Assembly: GCA_005786805.1 (NCBI GenBank)
Contig: SYCV01000076.1
Span: 1 to 64,000, forward strand
Length of the DNA stretch: 64,000 bases
Source of the DNA: Planctomycetia bacterium
GTDB taxonomy: Bacteria; Planctomycetota; Planctomycetia; Gemmatales; Gemmataceae
Reading direction: 5' to 3'
Shown: one piece after another, positions 61,436 to 64,000 of the stretch
How positions within the stretch are numbered: the first letter of the stretch is position 1
Layout: each line of letters begins with the position of its first letter
Made by a program: the position numbers and the translations under genes
Notes under the pieces: model-generated
Told to the model about the DNA's origin: nothing
Seen by the model: only the letters and a program-made list of their open reading frames with translations
Database searches by the model: none

Positions 61436-63031
61436 TTGGTGGACAGGTTTGTCTGGAGGTTAGGAATGGATCCATTGGTGCAGAATAAGAATGAATCAAG
61501 CGCGGATTACGGACCATCTGAAATGGTCGCGGACCAGCCCACTTTCGCGAGAATCATTGGCAGCATAGGCGCGGCACTCACGATCTTTGGTGGACTGGCG
61601 ATCGCGATAAACCTCTCTGGAAGTGTCGCAAGCATTGGATCGGGATGGGCCGCATTCACCCTCGCCATCGGCATTTCAAGCCTTCTATTCCATGCTGCAT
61701 TCGATCATGAATTGCAGTTTCGAAGAGCCTACATGCTGTTTGGATACATGCTGCTTTTCATGGGCGCAATCTGCTTTTTGCTGCCATTGTTTGGAAAACC
61801 GGGCATGTTCGGGCTCGGTTGCATCGCATTCACTCTTGGGCTGCTTTTCACCATGGCGTTTCTGAGGCATGAAACCGATGCGATGGTTAGCGGCATGGCA
61901 AAAGGAATGCTTGGTTTGGTTGGCTCGATCTGCGCGGTGGTGGGAACAACTGGCTGTCTCATCGGCCCTGAAAATCTTCGATCAGCTCAATTTCTTCCTG
62001 AATTCTTCGTTGCGGGATTGTTTGGAATGCTGTTCCTCACTTCCTACCTCGGTGGAAGGGGCATGAGCGACGACTTCACCTACAAGGTGGCCCGATTGGC
62101 ACTTTGGGGTGGTTTAATCCTGTTTGTCTACGCGCTTCTAAGGTCGGCCCTGCCACCGTTGCTACACACATTTGGTTATGTCAAAACCCGACCTGCTGAT
62201 TTTTTCATTCCGGGGGGATTTCTCCTGATGGCCCTCGGGCTTCTTTATTTCATCACCGCTTCATTGATTTCCTCTGAAAGCAAGTTGGCGGTTCTTACCC
62301 AGCGGGAATTGGGGTCCATGTTCTTTTCCCCGATCGCGTACTTCGTGCTACTTGGATTCGTGGTTGCTGGCTGGTTTGGATATGTGGATTTCATCAATAG
62401 GCTCAGCATGTCACGCAACAACATTGAACCGATCGTCCGAAATTATGTGATCGATCTGGTTCCAGTCCTCGCGATAATTTTCATCGTGCCCGCCATCACC
62501 ATGCGCCTGCTGAGTGAGGAGCAAAGGTCCGGAACCCTGGAGGTTTTACTGACGGCGCCGGTTGATGAATACACGATTGTCTTAAGCAAATTCCTCGCTG
62601 GATTCGTGATGTACCTGGTGGTTTGGGCGCCTTTTGGCCTCTACCTTCTGGCACTGCCATTGTCCGGGGCGCCTCCATTTGATTACAGGCCCCTCATCAG
62701 CTTCTTTGTCGGCTTGTGCGCAACCGGCGCAGCTTTCATATCCATGGGGCTTTTCTTCAGCAGTCTCAGCAAGAACCAGATCATCAGTGGCGTGTTGACT
62801 TTCGCGGGAATGCTTGGCCTCTTCATCGTCGCTATCATCCGGGAACGCATTTTTGGCCAGAACCCCGCGGGCCCCTGGTACCAGGTATTGATGCATGTCT
62901 CATTCCTGGATGTCTGGAATACAACCCTCGAAGGCAAGTTGGTTCCCAAGTTTTTATTGTTTCATGTGTCCACCACGGTCTTCTGGCTCTTCCTGACAAC
63001 GAAGGTGCTTGAATCACGCAAATGGAAATAA
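61436..63031 (+). CDS. ABC transporter permease (GldF-like)
   Basis: RELGSMFFSPIAYFVL; MRLLSEEQRSGTLEVLLTAPVDEYTIVLSKFLAG; many TM helices. Confidence 0.9.
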   Translation: MVDRFVWRLGMDPLVQNKNESSADYGPSEMVADQPTFARIIGSIGAALTIFGGLAIAINLSGSVASIGSGWAAFTLAIGISSLLFHAAFDHELQFRRAYMLFGYMLLFMGAICFLLPLFGKPGMFGLGCIAFTLGLLFTMAFLRHETDAMVSGMAKGMLGLVGSICAVVGTTGCLIGPENLRSAQFLPEFFVAGLFGMLFLTSYLGGRGMSDDFTYKVARLALWGGLILFVYALLRSALPPLLHTFGYVKTRPADFFIPGGFLLMALGLLYFITASLISSESKLAVLTQRELGSMFFSPIAYFVLLGFVVAGWFGYVDFINRLSMSRNNIEPIVRNYVIDLVPVLAIIFIVPAITMRLLSEEQRSGTLEVLLTAPVDEYTIVLSKFLAGFVMYLVVWAPFGLYLLALPLSGAPPFDYRPLISFFVGLCATGAAFISMGLFFSSLSKNQIISGVLTFAGMLGLFIVAIIRERIFGQNPAGPWYQVLMHVSFLDVWNTTLEGKLVPKFLLFHVSTTVFWLFLTTKVLESRKWK

Positions 63032-63046
63032 GGGATTTTAAAATAA

Positions 63047-64000
63047 ATGAGCGAGTCAAATAACATGAATAATGGATTGATAAAAGGGTTGTCTAAAAAC
63101 CCAATAGTGATGAATTTCGGTGCTTTCGTGGTCGCGGTGGTCTTCGCGCTTGTTTGTGGGATCATCTCGTGGCGAATCGGGCGCTCCGCGTTGCCTTACA
63201 TCATATGGTCGGGCTCGATCGCGGTATTCAGCGCGGGTGTGGGATTCGCACTTGGAAACAGGAATCAACAGGAGACTTCCCCGGAAAACTCCCTGCGAAT
63301 CGGCCTTATTTTCCTCGGTGGCGGCATAGGTTTCGCCACGGCTATTCTTGGGCTTTTTCTTCCCCTCATGGAATACAGTGCCATATTTGGCGGGGGCCTT
63401 GCAGCATGGCGTAAAAACCCTAACACCGTTCTCCTTTGTGCGGGACTTCTCTTCGGCGGGCTCGCACTAATGTTTGGCAGCGTAATGCTCGCCAAAAACT
63501 TTGAAAAATCCAGTGTTGGACTCCGCCGCCTTCTTTATGGCACCAATGCCTTTCTCACCGGCATGCTATTGCTCACCGTTCTCGGTGTTGTGAATGTGCT
63601 TGCATATGTCCCCATGGGTAAGGCGGACTTCTTCAACCGCACCTTTGATTTCACCGCATCCGGGCTTTATTCCATCAGCGAAAGCACCCAGAATTTCCTC
63701 GCCAACCTCAAGGAACCCGTGAAGGTTTATGTCCTTCTTCCCGGCAATAATCTGATCACCGTTGAAACAGAGACCCTTCTTGAAACCTTCAAGACGCATT
63801 CCAAGAAAATCACCTGGTCTTCGGTCTCCCGCGACCTAGACACCCAGGAACTTGTGAAACTTCAGGAAAAATACCAGATCCCCGATTCACTGGGCTTGCT
63901 CGTGGTGTACGGCAGCGATCAAAAACCGGTCTATGACTTCATCAAGTACCAGGATCTTTACTCCATTCCACAACAAGACATGCGAAGGCCTGATTCCGAG
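63047..64000 (+). CDS. GldG-family ABC-type auxiliary protein (3' truncated by window end)
   Basis: Own translation from ATG 63047, open for 318 codons to the window end: MSESNNMNNGLIKGLSKN...FDFTASGLYSISESTQNFLANLKEPVKVYVLLPG; absent from the ORF track because no stop is reached. Confidence 0.88.
   Translation, partial: MSESNNMNNGLIKGLSKNPIVMNFGAFVVAVVFALVCGIISWRIGRSALPYIIWSGSIAVFSAGVGFALGNRNQQETSPENSLRIGLIFLGGGIGFATAILGLFLPLMEYSAIFGGGLAAWRKNPNTVLLCAGLLFGGLALMFGSVMLAKNFEKSSVGLRRLLYGTNAFLTGMLLLTVLGVVNVLAYVPMGKADFFNRTFDFTASGLYSISESTQNFLANLKEPVKVYVLLPGNNLITVETETLLETFKTHSKKITWSSVSRDLDTQELVKLQEKYQIPDSLGLLVVYGSDQKPVYDFIKYQDLYSIPQQDMRRPDSE

Noticed and set aside
1-64000. CRISPR arrays, rRNA, tRNA, transposases, prophage
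   Set aside because: Searched by eye for regularly spaced repeats, conserved RNA signatures and transposase/integrase motifs; none found.

Overview
The window looks like a Planctomycetota chromosome segment, judging from an LEPLEGRITPA N-terminal motif, a HYExAFE protein, DUF1501 and many Gfo/Idh/MocA, PQQ and Hanks-kinase genes. No rRNA, tRNA, transposase or CRISPR array was recognised. Main blocks are: (1) ABC-2 transporter genes and a LamG/metallophosphoesterase; (2) a ~20 kb minus-strand catabolic island (3.8-23.2 kb) with an enolase-superfamily enzyme, aldolase, ALDH, class III aminotransferase, PhyH and SSS symporter, divergent from a GntR/FadR-type regulator; (3) a zinc-ribbon/TPR Ser/Thr kinase divergent from a large surface protein; (4) hisS, HYExAFE, and isomerase/oxidoreductase genes; (5) a soluble Ser/Thr kinase with an N-terminal H-NOX (heme-NO binding) domain, flanked by two copies of a 62-nt repeat; (6) a short SecA paralog preceded by an apparently undescribed four-hairpin structured RNA with an intrinsic-terminator-like 3' end; (7) cysE and sua5; (8) a divergent SbcD/YhaN-like and AddAB-like DNA repair block; (9) a GldA/F/G-like ABC system running off the window. 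The strongest novelty candidates are the H-NOX-kinase fusion, which retains all key heme-pocket residues, and the structured RNA at about 45.88-46.06 kb. All calls come from reading the sequence; no database search was run.
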